NCBI GenBank assembly: GCA_024276465.1
Contig: JAJRXD010000024.1
Location: 1 to 64,000, forward strand
From: Deltaproteobacteria bacterium
GTDB lineage: Bacteria; Desulfobacterota; WTBG01; CAIYCZ01; CAIRTM01
DNA: 64,000 bases
Direction: 5' to 3'
Every line of letters starts with the position of its first letter. The first letter of the stretch is position 1. The position numbers and the translations under genes were made by a program. The notes under the pieces were generated by a model. The model made no database searches. It saw nothing but the letters and a program-made list of their open reading frames with translations, and was not told the DNA's origin. This document shows, piece after piece, positions 34,264-44,031 of this stretch.

Positions 34264-37200
34264 ATGTCTTTAGTTATCTCAAAGTTTTTTAACAAAGGAT
34301 TTCCAGGGAAAAAACTGCTTGACCTGATAAAAAGCAACAGTCCTGAAATTTATGTAACAGGCACCAGGGGATCGGCATCTTCATTTTTTATATCCATGCT
34401 GTTTGGGATGCTGAAAAAGAATTTTGTAATTATTGCAGATTCACATGATAAAGCTCTGGAAACATACTATGAACTGCTCTTCTTCCTGGGACACAGCAGC
34501 AGCGAAAAGGATTCTCTGCCCCATGAGGTTCTTCTGTTTCCACCCCTTGAAACAGAGCCCTACGAAAATGTTCTGAGCCATTGTGACATCAGTGCCCAGC
34601 GCATGTGGACACTCTACAGGCTTTGCGAATCAAACAATCCATCTATTATTGTAACCAGCCTGCGGGCAGTTCTTCAAAAAATTCTACCGGCTGATATTCT
34701 GATAGATTCATGTCACATCCTTAAAAATGGAGATGAAATTGACCGTGACAAGTTCTGCACCGAGCTTGTGGAAAGCGGATACACAAGGGTAAACCTTGTT
34801 GAGGACCGTGGAGACATGAGCATCAGGGGAGAAGTGATGGACATTTTCCCGCCAGGGTATCAACAGCCGGTCAGAATTGATTTTTTTGGAGATTATGTGG
34901 AGTCAATCCGTGTTTTTGATCCTGCAACCCAGCGCTCATGTTCTGACCTGAATTACATTAACGTTGTTCCGGTACGCGAGGTAATACTCAGCCGCAGCAT
35001 CATTGACAGCTTCCGAAAGAGATGTGAAAGTCCTGCATTTTCCAAAATATTTTCTCATGGAAAGGGCAGGACTTTTGCTGAAAACATTCATAACGGCTTT
35101 TTATGCTCAGGGATAGAGTACTGCCTTTCATTTATTTATCCTGAGCTTGAAACGCTTTATGACTATATCTCTGATGACTCTATAATTTTCCTTGGTGACA
35201 GGCGCAAAACTGAAGATGCAGCAGCCATTTTAACCGGGAACATTGAAACCCACTATCTTGCAGCCATTGACGAAAAACGTGTTGTCTCATCTCCTGAAGA
35301 TCTTTTTATAAAAGGTCTGCCAGACACAATGCAGCAGATTTTCTTTGAAACCTGGGATATTGAACACCAGGGTGTCAGCAAGATTGCATTTTCAACACAT
35401 TCAAATGATGACATCCGCAAAGACATGATTGAGTTTGACTCACCGTCAGGGGCTCTTTCCTGCCTTGCAGAACGGATTGAGAAATGGCTGGATGATGGTA
35501 CCAGCATCTTTCTTGTTTGCCATACAAAAAGCCAGTGCCAGAGGCTCAGCAACATCTTTTCGGATTATGGCCTGGAGTCAAATATTTTCCATGGCACGCC
35601 TTTTACAGAAATCATTAGCAGAACAGATGACAACCGGATTGAAATTTTTGTGGGCAGGCTTTCACAGGGATTCAGATATGAGGGTGGTCTGCTTGCTGTT
35701 ATTACAGAAGAGGAAATATTTGGTGAAAAAAGGCGAAGGCTGTCAGCACCAAAACTAAAGCAGGGCTCTGCCATTTCAGACTTCAGCGACCTGAAAGAAG
35801 GTGACTGCATTGTACACAGGGACAGTGGTATCGGAATTTACAGGGGCCTGAATACTCTTGCTGCCGGCGGGATAAGCGCTGACTACCTGTCTCTTGAATA
35901 TCTTGGGGGTGACAAGCTTTACCTTCCAGTTGACAGAATCAACCTGATAAACAAATACGAGGGCACAGACAGTGAACTTCCGAAAATTGACAAATTAGGA
36001 GGGGCATCATGGAACCGTATTAAAAAACGGGTTAAAGAGTCAGTTGAAAAAATTGCAAGGGACCTGGTTGAACTTTATTCTGCAAGAAAGGTTCACAAGG
36101 GACATGCTTTTGCACCGCCTGACCACTATTACCGGGAATTTGAAGCAGCCTTTCCCTATGAGGAAACACCGGACCAGCTTGCAGCAATCCAGGATGTGAT
36201 GAATGACATGTCAAACAGCATGCCCATGGACAGGCTCATATGCGGAGATGTTGGATATGGTAAAACAGAAGTTGCCCTGAGAGCTGCTTTCCGGGCTGTC
36301 ATGGACAACAGGCAGGCAGCAATACTGGTACCCACAACAGTCCTTGCCCAGCAGCACTACCAGACCTTTTCTGAACGTTTTTCTCAATATCCGGTCTGCA
36401 TTGAAATCCTCAGCCGTTTCAGCAGCACAAGAGATCAGAGGAGGATAACAGAGGAACTTGCTGCCGGGAAAATTGATATTATAATCGGCACCCACAGACT
36501 CCTGCAGAAGGATATTCTTTTTAAAAACCTGGGCTTGATTGTCATTGATGAAGAACACCGCTTTGGAGTAAAGCACAAGGAAAATCTGAAAAAAATCCGG
36601 ACTACAGTTGATGTCATGACCCTCACTGCCACACCCATCCCAAGGACCCTTCAATTGTCCATGCTTGGCATAAGAGATTTTTCCAAAATTGAAACTCCGC
36701 CTGAAGACAGGCTTTCAATAAGAACTGTTATTACCCATTTTGATGAAGGGGTAATAAAGGATGCAATTCTTCGGGAGCTTAAGAGGGCGGGACAGGTATT
36801 TTTCGTACATAACAGAGTCAAATCAATTCCTGCCATGGCATTATTTTTGAGAAGGCTTATTCCAGGAATCAGCCTTGGGATTGCCCACGGACAGATGAAG
36901 GAGCATGAGCTTGAAAAAGCAATGATGAAATTCGTAAAAAAAGAGATTGACGTTCTGCTTTGCACAACGATAATAGAGTCGGGCCTTGATTTCCCCACTG
37001 CAAATACCATTATTATTAACAATGCTAACCGGCTCGGCCTTGCACAGATGTATCAGCTTCGGGGACGTGTTGGGAGAGGAAAGGTCAGGGCATATGCCTA
37101 TATGCTTGTACCCGGCAAAAGCCTTCTGAGCCGCGACGCAGCAAGAAGGCTTGAAGCCCTGTCAGAATTTACAGAACTTGGCTCCGGTTACCGCCTTGCC

Positions 37201-37782
37201 ACACGCGACCTTCAAATCAGGGGGGCAGGAAACATTTTAGGACATTCTCAATCCGGACAGATGGATGCTGTGGGAATCGATATGTACCTTGAGTTTCTGA
37301 ATGAGGCAATCACAGAACTTAAAGGTGAAAAGGTTAAACCAGGGATTGACCCTGAAGTTAATCTGAACATACAGGCCTATATTCCTGAGTCCTATGTCCC
37401 TGACATTAACCAGAGATTAGTGCTCTACAGGCGCATTGCTTCTGCTGTAGAAGATGAAGAGTTGTCTGATATTGAAGAAGAGATGCTGGATCGCTTTGGG
37501 AAACTGCCTGAGAATGTGGAAACCCTGCTGGAGATAGCAGGGGTTAAAAATATTTTGCGGGATTATCTTATTGTTTCCGTTGACTTTGCTGACAGAGAAA
37601 TAGCATTCACTTTTCACGAAGAAGCAGAAGATTCGCTGGCTATGGTACTTGAAATTATCTCAAGGGATAAAAACCGGTTTCGCTTTACCCCTGACCATAA
37701 GCTTATGGCAAAATACAGCGGAAGCTGCGACCAGGAGATCCTTGCGGAAATAAAAAATATTTTAAAGCAAAAAAAACAGTAA
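34264..37782 (+). CDS. mfd: transcription-repair coupling factor Mfd
   Basis: 1172 residues, usual family length. N-terminal UvrB-like region (LLFPPLETEPYENVLSH), an RNA-polymerase-interacting CarD-like domain (LKEGDCIVHRDSGIGIYRGL, near residue 515), then RecG-like helicase motifs: GDVGYGKTEVALRAAF (Walker A), DEEHRFGV (motif II), LTATPIPRTLQLSM (motif III) and QLRGRVGRGK (motif VI). The C-terminal TRCF domain follows. It removes stalled RNA polymerase and recruits UvrA. The Shine-Dalgarno site before ATG 34264 is weak. Confidence 0.96.
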   Translation: MSLVISKFFNKGFPGKKLLDLIKSNSPEIYVTGTRGSASSFFISMLFGMLKKNFVIIADSHDKALETYYELLFFLGHSSSEKDSLPHEVLLFPPLETEPYENVLSHCDISAQRMWTLYRLCESNNPSIIVTSLRAVLQKILPADILIDSCHILKNGDEIDRDKFCTELVESGYTRVNLVEDRGDMSIRGEVMDIFPPGYQQPVRIDFFGDYVESIRVFDPATQRSCSDLNYINVVPVREVILSRSIIDSFRKRCESPAFSKIFSHGKGRTFAENIHNGFLCSGIEYCLSFIYPELETLYDYISDDSIIFLGDRRKTEDAAAILTGNIETHYLAAIDEKRVVSSPEDLFIKGLPDTMQQIFFETWDIEHQGVSKIAFSTHSNDDIRKDMIEFDSPSGALSCLAERIEKWLDDGTSIFLVCHTKSQCQRLSNIFSDYGLESNIFHGTPFTEIISRTDDNRIEIFVGRLSQGFRYEGGLLAVITEEEIFGEKRRRLSAPKLKQGSAISDFSDLKEGDCIVHRDSGIGIYRGLNTLAAGGISADYLSLEYLGGDKLYLPVDRINLINKYEGTDSELPKIDKLGGASWNRIKKRVKESVEKIARDLVELYSARKVHKGHAFAPPDHYYREFEAAFPYEETPDQLAAIQDVMNDMSNSMPMDRLICGDVGYGKTEVALRAAFRAVMDNRQAAILVPTTVLAQQHYQTFSERFSQYPVCIEILSRFSSTRDQRRITEELAAGKIDIIIGTHRLLQKDILFKNLGLIVIDEEHRFGVKHKENLKKIRTTVDVMTLTATPIPRTLQLSMLGIRDFSKIETPPEDRLSIRTVITHFDEGVIKDAILRELKRAGQVFFVHNRVKSIPAMALFLRRLIPGISLGIAHGQMKEHELEKAMMKFVKKEIDVLLCTTIIESGLDFPTANTIIINNANRLGLAQMYQLRGRVGRGKVRAYAYMLVPGKSLLSRDAARRLEALSEFTELGSGYRLATRDLQIRGAGNILGHSQSGQMDAVGIDMYLEFLNEAITELKGEKVKPGIDPEVNLNIQAYIPESYVPDINQRLVLYRRIASAVEDEELSDIEEEMLDRFGKLPENVETLLEIAGVKNILRDYLIVSVDFADREIAFTFHEEAEDSLAMVLEIISRDKNRFRFTPDHKLMAKYSGSCDQEILAEIKNILKQKKQ

Positions 37783-37842
37783 TGAGCTATACTCAGGGTC
37801 AGTTATCTGTACCTAAGCTGAACGATTTTTAGATAAAGGCAG

Positions 37843-37967
37843 TTAGTGTAACAGCATTTCACTCATTCTCTGCAGACATCCATGTCTGCTTCCGAGGTAA
37901 GCATTACGCTTCACCCTCCAAGTGAAGCTTTTGTAATGCTTAAATCCGTTCAATGCTATTACACTAA
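37843..37967. repeat. MITE-like element with nested hairpins
   Basis: 125 bp with 16-bp terminal inverted repeats (TTAGTGTAACAGCATT / AATGCTATTACACTAA, one mismatch). Inside are GCAGACATCCATGTCTGC and AAGCATTACGCTTCAC / GTGAAG..TGTAATGCTT hairpins. It fills most of the 330-bp gap between mfd and surA, which has no gene. Confidence 0.65.
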
Positions 37968-38114
37968 TCCCGACACAGCGGGATTTGTGGAATCATGTTT
38001 TTTTAGAATTGCTCAATTTAGGTTGTATATACCTTCTCAATTGCACTGTCAGCATTACTGTTTTTACATTGTAATATAACAGTTTTCTGACCGCCATCAG
38101 GGAGTAATTAAAAA

Positions 38115-39074
38115 GTGAAATCAACAGGATTGGTTTTAATTCAGATAGCCCTTCTCTTTTATCATTGCTTGAATGTTAATGCTGATACAGAACTTATTGA
38201 CCGCATTGTTGCTGTAGTCAATGATGAAATAATCACCTTTTCCGAACTTAACAAATCTAAAACTCTCATGCAATCAGGTATGCCGTCAAAAGTCAACAGC
38301 CCGGACTTTGACAGAAAGCTGCTCTCCCAGATGATCGACAAAAAAATAATTGTGCAGGAAGCCAAAAACCTGGATATCCATGTAAAGAAAAAAGAAATTG
38401 ACACGGCAATTGAAAATGTTCTTGAAAGAAATAAAATTACTCTGAAAACGCTTAAGGAGGGTCTGGCACAACAGGGGACAACCCTTGAAGAATACAGAGA
38501 GATGATGAAGGAAGATATTATCCAGTCCCATGTTGTCGGCCGTCAGGTTCATGCTAATATTACTATTACAGAAGATGACATCAGGGATTATTACGAAAAA
38601 AACATAAAACCAAAGGAAAAACCGGGGGAACGGGTCAGAATTCAACAGATCCTTCTTCTCGCTCCAAAAAAAAATGCTCCTGAAACAGAGGAAGCCATTG
38701 AAAAAAGCATCAATGAGATTCGGGAAAGAATTCTTAGCGGTGAGAATTTCGGAAAACTGGCAGCTGCCTTTTCTCAGGGACCCGCTGCCCGGGCAGGAGG
38801 TGACCTGGGGTATTTTCACAGGGGAGAACTTATGCCTGCCATTGAAAATGCTGCTTTCAGCATGAAAAAAGGGGAAGTAAGCTCTGTCATTAAAACCACT
38901 ATCGGATTTCATTTAATTAAACTCATTAATATTGACAAAACAGAAAAAGACAGATCATGGAAAGACCATATTGATGAAATAGAGGGAATTCTCTATAATC
39001 AGAAATTTGAAAACAATTACCTGGAGTGGCTGAAGGGGCTCAGGGAAAAATCATATATAGAGATTAATTATTAG
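38115..39074 (+). CDS. surA: periplasmic peptidyl-prolyl isomerase, SurA-like
   Basis: 319 residues from GTG 38115, with GGGAG upstream. Signal peptide ends at NVNA, followed by the SurA N-terminal chaperone region (DRIVAVVNDEIITFSELNK). A single parvulin domain has RVRIQQILLLAPKK, FGKLAAAFSQGPAARAGGDLGYFHRGELMPAIENAAFSM and GFHLIKLI. It assists outer-membrane protein folding. One PPIase domain rather than two, as common outside enterobacteria. Confidence 0.9.
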   Translation: MKSTGLVLIQIALLFYHCLNVNADTELIDRIVAVVNDEIITFSELNKSKTLMQSGMPSKVNSPDFDRKLLSQMIDKKIIVQEAKNLDIHVKKKEIDTAIENVLERNKITLKTLKEGLAQQGTTLEEYREMMKEDIIQSHVVGRQVHANITITEDDIRDYYEKNIKPKEKPGERVRIQQILLLAPKKNAPETEEAIEKSINEIRERILSGENFGKLAAAFSQGPAARAGGDLGYFHRGELMPAIENAAFSMKKGEVSSVIKTTIGFHLIKLINIDKTEKDRSWKDHIDEIEGILYNQKFENNYLEWLKGLREKSYIEINY

Positions 39075-39080
39075 TTGTTC

Positions 39081-39152
39081 TGTAGGAGCGCCTTCAGGCG
39101 CGATATCAGGCTGGATCAGATCTGTTTTTCGAGGCTAAAGCCATCTCCTGCA
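39081..39152. repeat. dispersed hairpin repeat family A, copy after surA
   Basis: TGTAGGAGCGCCTTCAGGCG and TCTGTTTTTCGAGGCTAAAG segments followed by a degraded end (GCCATCTCCTGCA). It begins a few bases after the surA stop codon. Confidence 0.75.
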
Positions 39153-39225
39153 AACACATCCTGAAAAAAACAGGATTTTCACTCAATCACTTTACTTATT
39201 AAGCTGAGCAGGTAACTGATAGTAT

Positions 39226-39951
39226 ATGGAAAAAAAGAAAAAAAAGTTCTACGCAGTTGTTAGAGGACGAAAGACAGGTGTTTTTGCAAAATGGTTTGGG
39301 GATGATTGTGCTGAAGTTCAAATCAGGAAATTCCCCGGGGCCATTTACAAGGGGTTTTATACATTAAAAGATGCCAGGGAATGGTTGTTAAACCAGGGAT
39401 CGGGAAAACAGCAACCAGTACTTGAGACCAGCCAAAACAAACCTGAGGGTTCATCCACAGCAGGGAAGGTTCTTATTTACACTGATGGAGGCTGTTTGAA
39501 TAATCCAGGACCAGGCGGCTATGGCACAGTACTTCTTAAAGGAGATCACAGGGAAGAACTCTCCAGTGGTTTCCGACTTACAACCAACAACCGTATGGAA
39601 CTGATGGCCTGTATCGAGGGATTGAAAGCATTGAAATCAAAATCTTCTGCTGTCATTCACAGCGACTCACGCTATGTTGTTAACGGTATTACCAGGGGAT
39701 GGGCAAAAAAATGGAGGGCAAACAACTGGAAACGGAACAAAACAGACAGGGCTGAAAATGCTGATTTATGGGCACAGCTTCTTGACCTATGCGACAGGCA
39801 CTCAGTTGAGTTCGTATGGATAAAGGGACACGCAGGAAATCCTGAGAATGAACGCTGTGATCAATTAGCGTCAATAGCAGCATCCCGGGAAGGATTGCCG
39901 CCTGACTCCATCTATGAAAACATGAAAAATGTGGGGGGGCATGGCACTTAA
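39226..39951 (+). CDS. rnhA: ribonuclease HI with N-terminal viroplasmin-like domain
   Basis: 241 residues. The N-terminal 50 residues (KFYAVVRGRKTGVFAKWFGD, then GFYTLKDAREWL) form the caulimovirus viroplasmin / hybrid-binding domain. The RNase H fold from about residue 82 has the catalytic set: D in LIYTDGGCLNNPGPGGYG, E in NNRMELMACI, D in HSDSRYVVNG and D in ENERCDQLA. It degrades RNA in RNA-DNA hybrids. The architecture is known in eukaryotic RNase H1 and some bacteria. Confidence 0.93.
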   Translation: MEKKKKKFYAVVRGRKTGVFAKWFGDDCAEVQIRKFPGAIYKGFYTLKDAREWLLNQGSGKQQPVLETSQNKPEGSSTAGKVLIYTDGGCLNNPGPGGYGTVLLKGDHREELSSGFRLTTNNRMELMACIEGLKALKSKSSAVIHSDSRYVVNGITRGWAKKWRANNWKRNKTDRAENADLWAQLLDLCDRHSVEFVWIKGHAGNPENERCDQLASIAASREGLPPDSIYENMKNVGGHGT

Positions 39952-40005
39952 ACCCGGATATTACCCGTTGTGCTCTGCCATGCCAGACCCGGAGCACAGC
40001 CAGGA

Positions 40006-40362
40006 CTAATGCAGCGAGTCAGTCATTGTTTTTTTACTGCTTCGATAAAAATAAATTTCTATATCTTCTATGGTTACAAGCCCTTCTTCAATTGTCTTGT
40101 CTATAGAAGAAATAAATTTTTGAATCTTTTCCCTGCTGTCCACTATTTCAATAATTATTGGCAGATCCTGAGACAAACGCAGTATTTTTGCTGTATGCAT
40201 TCGGCTGTGAGCACCAAACCCTTCAAATCCTCTTACCACTGTTGCCCCGGCCATCCCATCTGATCGTGCTTTCTTTACAATCCATTCATATAAAGGAAGA
40301 CCATCGTGTTTGTCACTTTCCCCGATAAATATTCTTAATAATTGACCTTTACTGGGAAGCAT
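40006..40362 (-). CDS. DUF190 family protein
   Basis: 118 residues from ATG 40362, directly behind AAGGAGGGACAA; an upstream start would run into crcB. The pattern LLRIFIGESDKHDGLPLYEWIVKKARSDGMAGATVVRGFEGFG is diagnostic for DUF190, PII-like proteins often found beside crcB. The C-terminal half has DLPIIIEIVDSREKI. A role in regulating or aiding fluoride export is inferred from this neighbourhood only. Confidence 0.9.
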   Translation of the reverse strand: MLPSKGQLLRIFIGESDKHDGLPLYEWIVKKARSDGMAGATVVRGFEGFGAHSRMHTAKILRLSQDLPIIIEIVDSREKIQKFISSIDKTIEEGLVTIEDIEIYFYRSSKKTMTDSLH

Positions 40363-40378
40363 TTGTCCCTCCTTGTTT

Positions 40379-40753
40379 TCAAATTGTCGAAATAGTATAG
40401 CCGGCCCACACCGCAAATATTCCCACAAGCAGGTGGACAAATATATTCATACAAGCAGCCACTGTTTCCTGATCTCGTAACAGGACAAAAGTCTCATAAC
40501 CAAAGGTTGAAAATGTTGTAAAACTGCCTAACAACCCTAAAAAAAGAAACAGGCGCTGTTCTGCTGAAAAAACTTTCAGATTTTCGGACCACCCTCCGAG
40601 AATACCGATAAAAAAACACCCTAACAGGTTAACTCCCAGGGTTCCAACAGGAAAAAAACTGTTATTGCAAACCCGGTGAAAATATCCTGAAACAATATAT
40701 CGAAGAACTGCGCCAAGAAAGCCACCTGTTCCTATAATTAAAATATTTTTCAT
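40379..40753 (-). CDS. crcB: fluoride ion channel CrcB/FluC
   Basis: 124 residues with four TM helices. Conserved GGFLGAVLRY, PVGTLGVNLLGCF and LGSFTTFSTFGYET, the Phe-box and sodium-site region of FluC channels. It exports fluoride as a dual-topology dimer. No fluoride riboswitch was recognised in the 180 bp upstream. Followed 16 bp later by the DUF190 gene. Confidence 0.93.
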   Translation of the reverse strand: MKNILIIGTGGFLGAVLRYIVSGYFHRVCNNSFFPVGTLGVNLLGCFFIGILGGWSENLKVFSAEQRLFLFLGLLGSFTTFSTFGYETFVLLRDQETVAACMNIFVHLLVGIFAVWAGYTISTI

Positions 40754-40848
40754 ATTATATTTGCCTAAATTAAACGATTCTAAAAAACACTTTTACGGGT
40801 ATTATGCTGTTTAAAGAGATATGTCAAACTTTTTCTTCGGAAAAATCC

Positions 40849-40898
40849 TTGACATGAGCCTGAACATATAGTATATTGAGTATATGAACATGTGTTCA
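40849..40898 (+). promoter_or_regulatory. promoter and SmtB/ArsR-type operator of the Zn/Cd ATPase gene
   Basis: TTGACA (40849-40854), 17-bp spacer, TATATT (40872-40877). Just downstream, TGAACATGTGTTCA (40885-40898) is a perfect inverted repeat with 6-bp arms inside ATAT-rich flanks, the type bound by SmtB/CadC-like sensors. The ArsR-family gene at 44032 is the likely regulator. Confidence 0.75.
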
Positions 40899-40935
40899 AA
40901 TATTTTAATAGATCAATTTACTTAGCATATTTGTT

Positions 40936-43773
40936 ATGACAAATGTAAAGTACATAAAAATTCCTTCCTCACTAAAGGAAACGGGTAGCTGCTTTAACTG
41001 TATTGCCCGTCTGAAAGATGATATCTGCAGGCTCAAGGGAATAAAACGGGTCGAAGCAGCAGAAAATCAATCAGAAATTCTTGTGGAGTTTGATCCCAGC
41101 CTCACCTCTCTTGAACTGATTGAAGGCTATGCAGCCCGGCAGGGACTAAAGCTGAAGGACCATTACGGTCACGAGCACTATGCTGTTGAGGGTCTGGATT
41201 GCCCGGATTGCGCGCAGAAACTGGAGCAGTCAATCTCTAAAATTCCCGGGGTTACGTGGGTTTCACTTAACTTTACAACATCCAAAATCTGGTTTGAATA
41301 TGAACCCGATGAAGTAACTAACACACATATTCTTTCCGCCATAGAAAAAGCAGGATATCAATACAGTGAGCCGGAAGTATCAACTGTTTCCACTCACTTA
41401 AGCAGGTCCTCCTTTGCTCTTAAAGGACTTGATTGTCCTGACTGTGCCTCAAAACTGCAAAAAACAATTTCCCGACTTGCTGGCGTCCAGGAGGTTCAGG
41501 TTAATTTTTCCACTTCCTCCATGACAGTTAAACATGAATCAGCCATTACAAACAGGTCTGAAATTCTTAATGCTGTTGAGAAAAGCGGGTACGAGGCTGT
41601 TGTATCAGAAGGAAAAACCGCTGCAAAATCCACCCCCTTTTCATTTAAAAACAGAAAACTTCTCTCAACCATTGTTGCCGGTGGATTCATTGTCATAGCT
41701 TTTATGACTCATCTGTTTAAGGATATTATCCCCTTTCAACAACTTTCGATTGGAGAATATCACCTGACATTACCACACCTGTTTTATCTCTTTGCCATGC
41801 TGTCCGGCGGATACTATGTTGCTAAAAGCGGCTTTCACTCGGTTATGGCAAAAACTTTTGACATGAATTTTCTGATGAGCGTGGCAGTGGCAGGCGCTCT
41901 GGCAATAGGTGAATTTGAAGAAGGGGCAATTGTGGTCTTTCTATTCTCTCTGGGCAACACTCTCCAGGCATATACAATGGATAAAGCCAGGAATGCAATA
42001 CGCATGCTTATGGATCTCAGCCCCAAGGAGGCAAACCTCAAAAAAGGCGGCCGTTTAATCAGCGTCCCTGTTTCTGAACTTAAAAAAGGTGATATCATAA
42101 TAGTCAGGCCAGGAGAAAGGGTTTCTGTTGATGGTACGGTCATTAATGGTTCATCACCAGTTGATGAAGCACCCATTACCGGTGAATCACAGCCCGCCGA
42201 CAAAATGCCTGGGGACAGGGTATTTGCAGGATCCATAAACGGGCCAGGGTCTCTTGAGGTTAAAACTGAAAAGCTGGCAAAAGATTCAACCCTTTCCCGC
42301 ATTATTTACTTAGTGGAAGAAGCGCAGGCACAAAAAGCACCTTCTCAAAATTTTGTTGATTCTTTCTCGAAAATCTACACGCCAATAGTAATTATCGCCG
42401 CAGTATTAATCAGCATCTTCCCTCCCCTGTTTTTATCTCTGCCTTTTGCTGACTGGTTCTACCGCGGTCTGATGCTCCTGGTCATATCCTGCCCATGCGC
42501 ACTTGTTATTTCTACTCCTGTTTCCATTGTCTCTGCCATAGCCTGCGCATCAAGACAGGGTCTGCTCATCAAGGGCGGCGCATATCTTGAGGAGATGGGC
42601 GCTGTCAGCGCAATAGCTTTTGACAAGACAGGAACTCTGACCCGGAGCCAGTTTGAAGTCACTGACATAGTTGCAGTAAATGGAAGCAGCAAAAAAGATA
42701 TTCTGAGGATTGCAGCATCCCTGGAAATGAAATCAGAACATCCCCTGGCTAAATCCATCTTAAAAAAAGCAGCTGTGGAAAACATTCCCCTCAGAGAGCC
42801 AGTGGATTTTTCAGCCCTGCCTGGCAAAGGTCTGAAAGGCAGGTTTGACGGCCAATGGGCATACATTGGCAATCCACCATTCTTTAAAGAGCAGGGGATC
42901 AAATCTGCTGCCTTTGAAAAAGAAATTAAAAGACTTGAAAATGAGGGAAAAACCACAATACTGGTTTCCTGTAACAGTATAAACGGTATAATATCCCTTG
43001 CTGATACGCGAAGAAAAGAGTCCAGAGAGTGCGTTGAAAAGCTTAAGAAGGCAGGAATCAAGCACATTGTCATGTTAACCGGAGACAATGAAAGAGTTGC
43101 TGCTGCAATTTCAAAGAATCTCAAAATTGACAGTTTTAAAGCCTCACTGCTTCCCGAGGAAAAAGTTGATGCTGTTAAGGAGCTTATATCAGAATATGGA
43201 AAAGTTGCCATGGTTGGAGATGGTGTAAATGATGCCCCAGCCCTTGCAGTCTCTACGGTTGGAATAGCCATGGGAGCAGCCAGCACTGACACTGCTCTTG
43301 AAACAGCCGACGCTGCACTCATGTCAGATGACCTTCTTAAACTCCCGTTTCTTGTGCAGCTTTCACGAAAAACCCTTTTGACAATTAAAGTAAATATTGC
43401 ATTTTCTCTGATCGTAAAAGCAGCTTTCATAGCTCTTGTTTTTGCAGGAATGGCAAACCTGTGGCTGGCAGTTGCTGCTGATTCAGGAACATCTCTTCTG
43501 GTAACTCTCTATGGCATGAGACTTCTTGCCATGGGGAAAAAGAGGATCAGAAAGCCTGAAACCTCTGAAGCTTATGCTCAGGAAAAGCAGTCCGGGGATT
43601 CTTCTGGCTGTGGCCCGGACCTTCAGCACCAGCATGATAATGAAAAACATTCTGAGGATTCATGCGCCTGCGGCTCAGATCATCAGCACCAGCATGATGA
43701 TGAGAAACATTCTGAGAGTCCATGCGGCTGTAGATCAGATCATCAGCACCAGCATGATGATGAGAAACACTGA
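40936..43773 (+). CDS. zntA: Zn/Cd/Pb-type P1B ATPase with His/Cys repeat tail
   Basis: 945 residues. N-terminus: one degenerate HMA (SCFNCIARL) and two HMA domains with LDCPDCA. Membrane and catalytic motifs: TGESQPAD, CPCALVISTPVSIV in TM6 (near residue 518), DKTGT (near 562), SEHPLAKS and GDGVNDAPALA. CPCALVISTP marks the Zn2+/Cd2+/Pb2+ class. The last 60 residues hold three tandem units of the type CGSDHQHQHDDEKHSE, each pairing CxC-like Cys with clustered His, a likely metal sensor or buffer. No Shine-Dalgarno site is evident at ATG 40936. Confidence 0.93.
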   Translation: MTNVKYIKIPSSLKETGSCFNCIARLKDDICRLKGIKRVEAAENQSEILVEFDPSLTSLELIEGYAARQGLKLKDHYGHEHYAVEGLDCPDCAQKLEQSISKIPGVTWVSLNFTTSKIWFEYEPDEVTNTHILSAIEKAGYQYSEPEVSTVSTHLSRSSFALKGLDCPDCASKLQKTISRLAGVQEVQVNFSTSSMTVKHESAITNRSEILNAVEKSGYEAVVSEGKTAAKSTPFSFKNRKLLSTIVAGGFIVIAFMTHLFKDIIPFQQLSIGEYHLTLPHLFYLFAMLSGGYYVAKSGFHSVMAKTFDMNFLMSVAVAGALAIGEFEEGAIVVFLFSLGNTLQAYTMDKARNAIRMLMDLSPKEANLKKGGRLISVPVSELKKGDIIIVRPGERVSVDGTVINGSSPVDEAPITGESQPADKMPGDRVFAGSINGPGSLEVKTEKLAKDSTLSRIIYLVEEAQAQKAPSQNFVDSFSKIYTPIVIIAAVLISIFPPLFLSLPFADWFYRGLMLLVISCPCALVISTPVSIVSAIACASRQGLLIKGGAYLEEMGAVSAIAFDKTGTLTRSQFEVTDIVAVNGSSKKDILRIAASLEMKSEHPLAKSILKKAAVENIPLREPVDFSALPGKGLKGRFDGQWAYIGNPPFFKEQGIKSAAFEKEIKRLENEGKTTILVSCNSINGIISLADTRRKESRECVEKLKKAGIKHIVMLTGDNERVAAAISKNLKIDSFKASLLPEEKVDAVKELISEYGKVAMVGDGVNDAPALAVSTVGIAMGAASTDTALETADAALMSDDLLKLPFLVQLSRKTLLTIKVNIAFSLIVKAAFIALVFAGMANLWLAVAADSGTSLLVTLYGMRLLAMGKKRIRKPETSEAYAQEKQSGDSSGCGPDLQHQHDNEKHSEDSCACGSDHQHQHDDEKHSESPCGCRSDHQHQHDDEKH

Positions 43774-43835
43774 ACCGGATTATTCAGGTAATATATCCTG
43801 CTATGGCACTGTCAAAAATTCTATGAAAAAAACAT

Positions 43836-43993
43836 GAACCACAGAGTACACAAAGACCACGAAGGGTGTTATAAAAACAACCCTCTTAATACATTTTTTT
43901 CTTCGTGTGCTTCGTGGTAAAAAATCTTTTTTTGATGATGCAGTGCAGTATAATATATACCACCACAGAGAAAAACTCTGGGTTCTCTGTGGT
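43836..43993. repeat. two intergenic hairpin repeats
   Basis: AAGACCACGAAGGG ... CTTCGTGGT (about 43852-43919) and ACCACAGAGAA ... TTCTCTGTGGT (43962-43993). The second matches the hairpin after ftsK. They lie between the ATPase and arsR-type gene and may terminate transcription. Confidence 0.7.
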
Positions 43994-44031
43994 TTGTTTT
44001 GACATTACGGATACCGAAAGAGGACGAGTTA

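Noticed and set aside
40754-40935. Fluoride riboswitch upstream of crcB
   Set aside because: No conserved crcB-motif sequence or pseudoknot elements could be seen in the leader.
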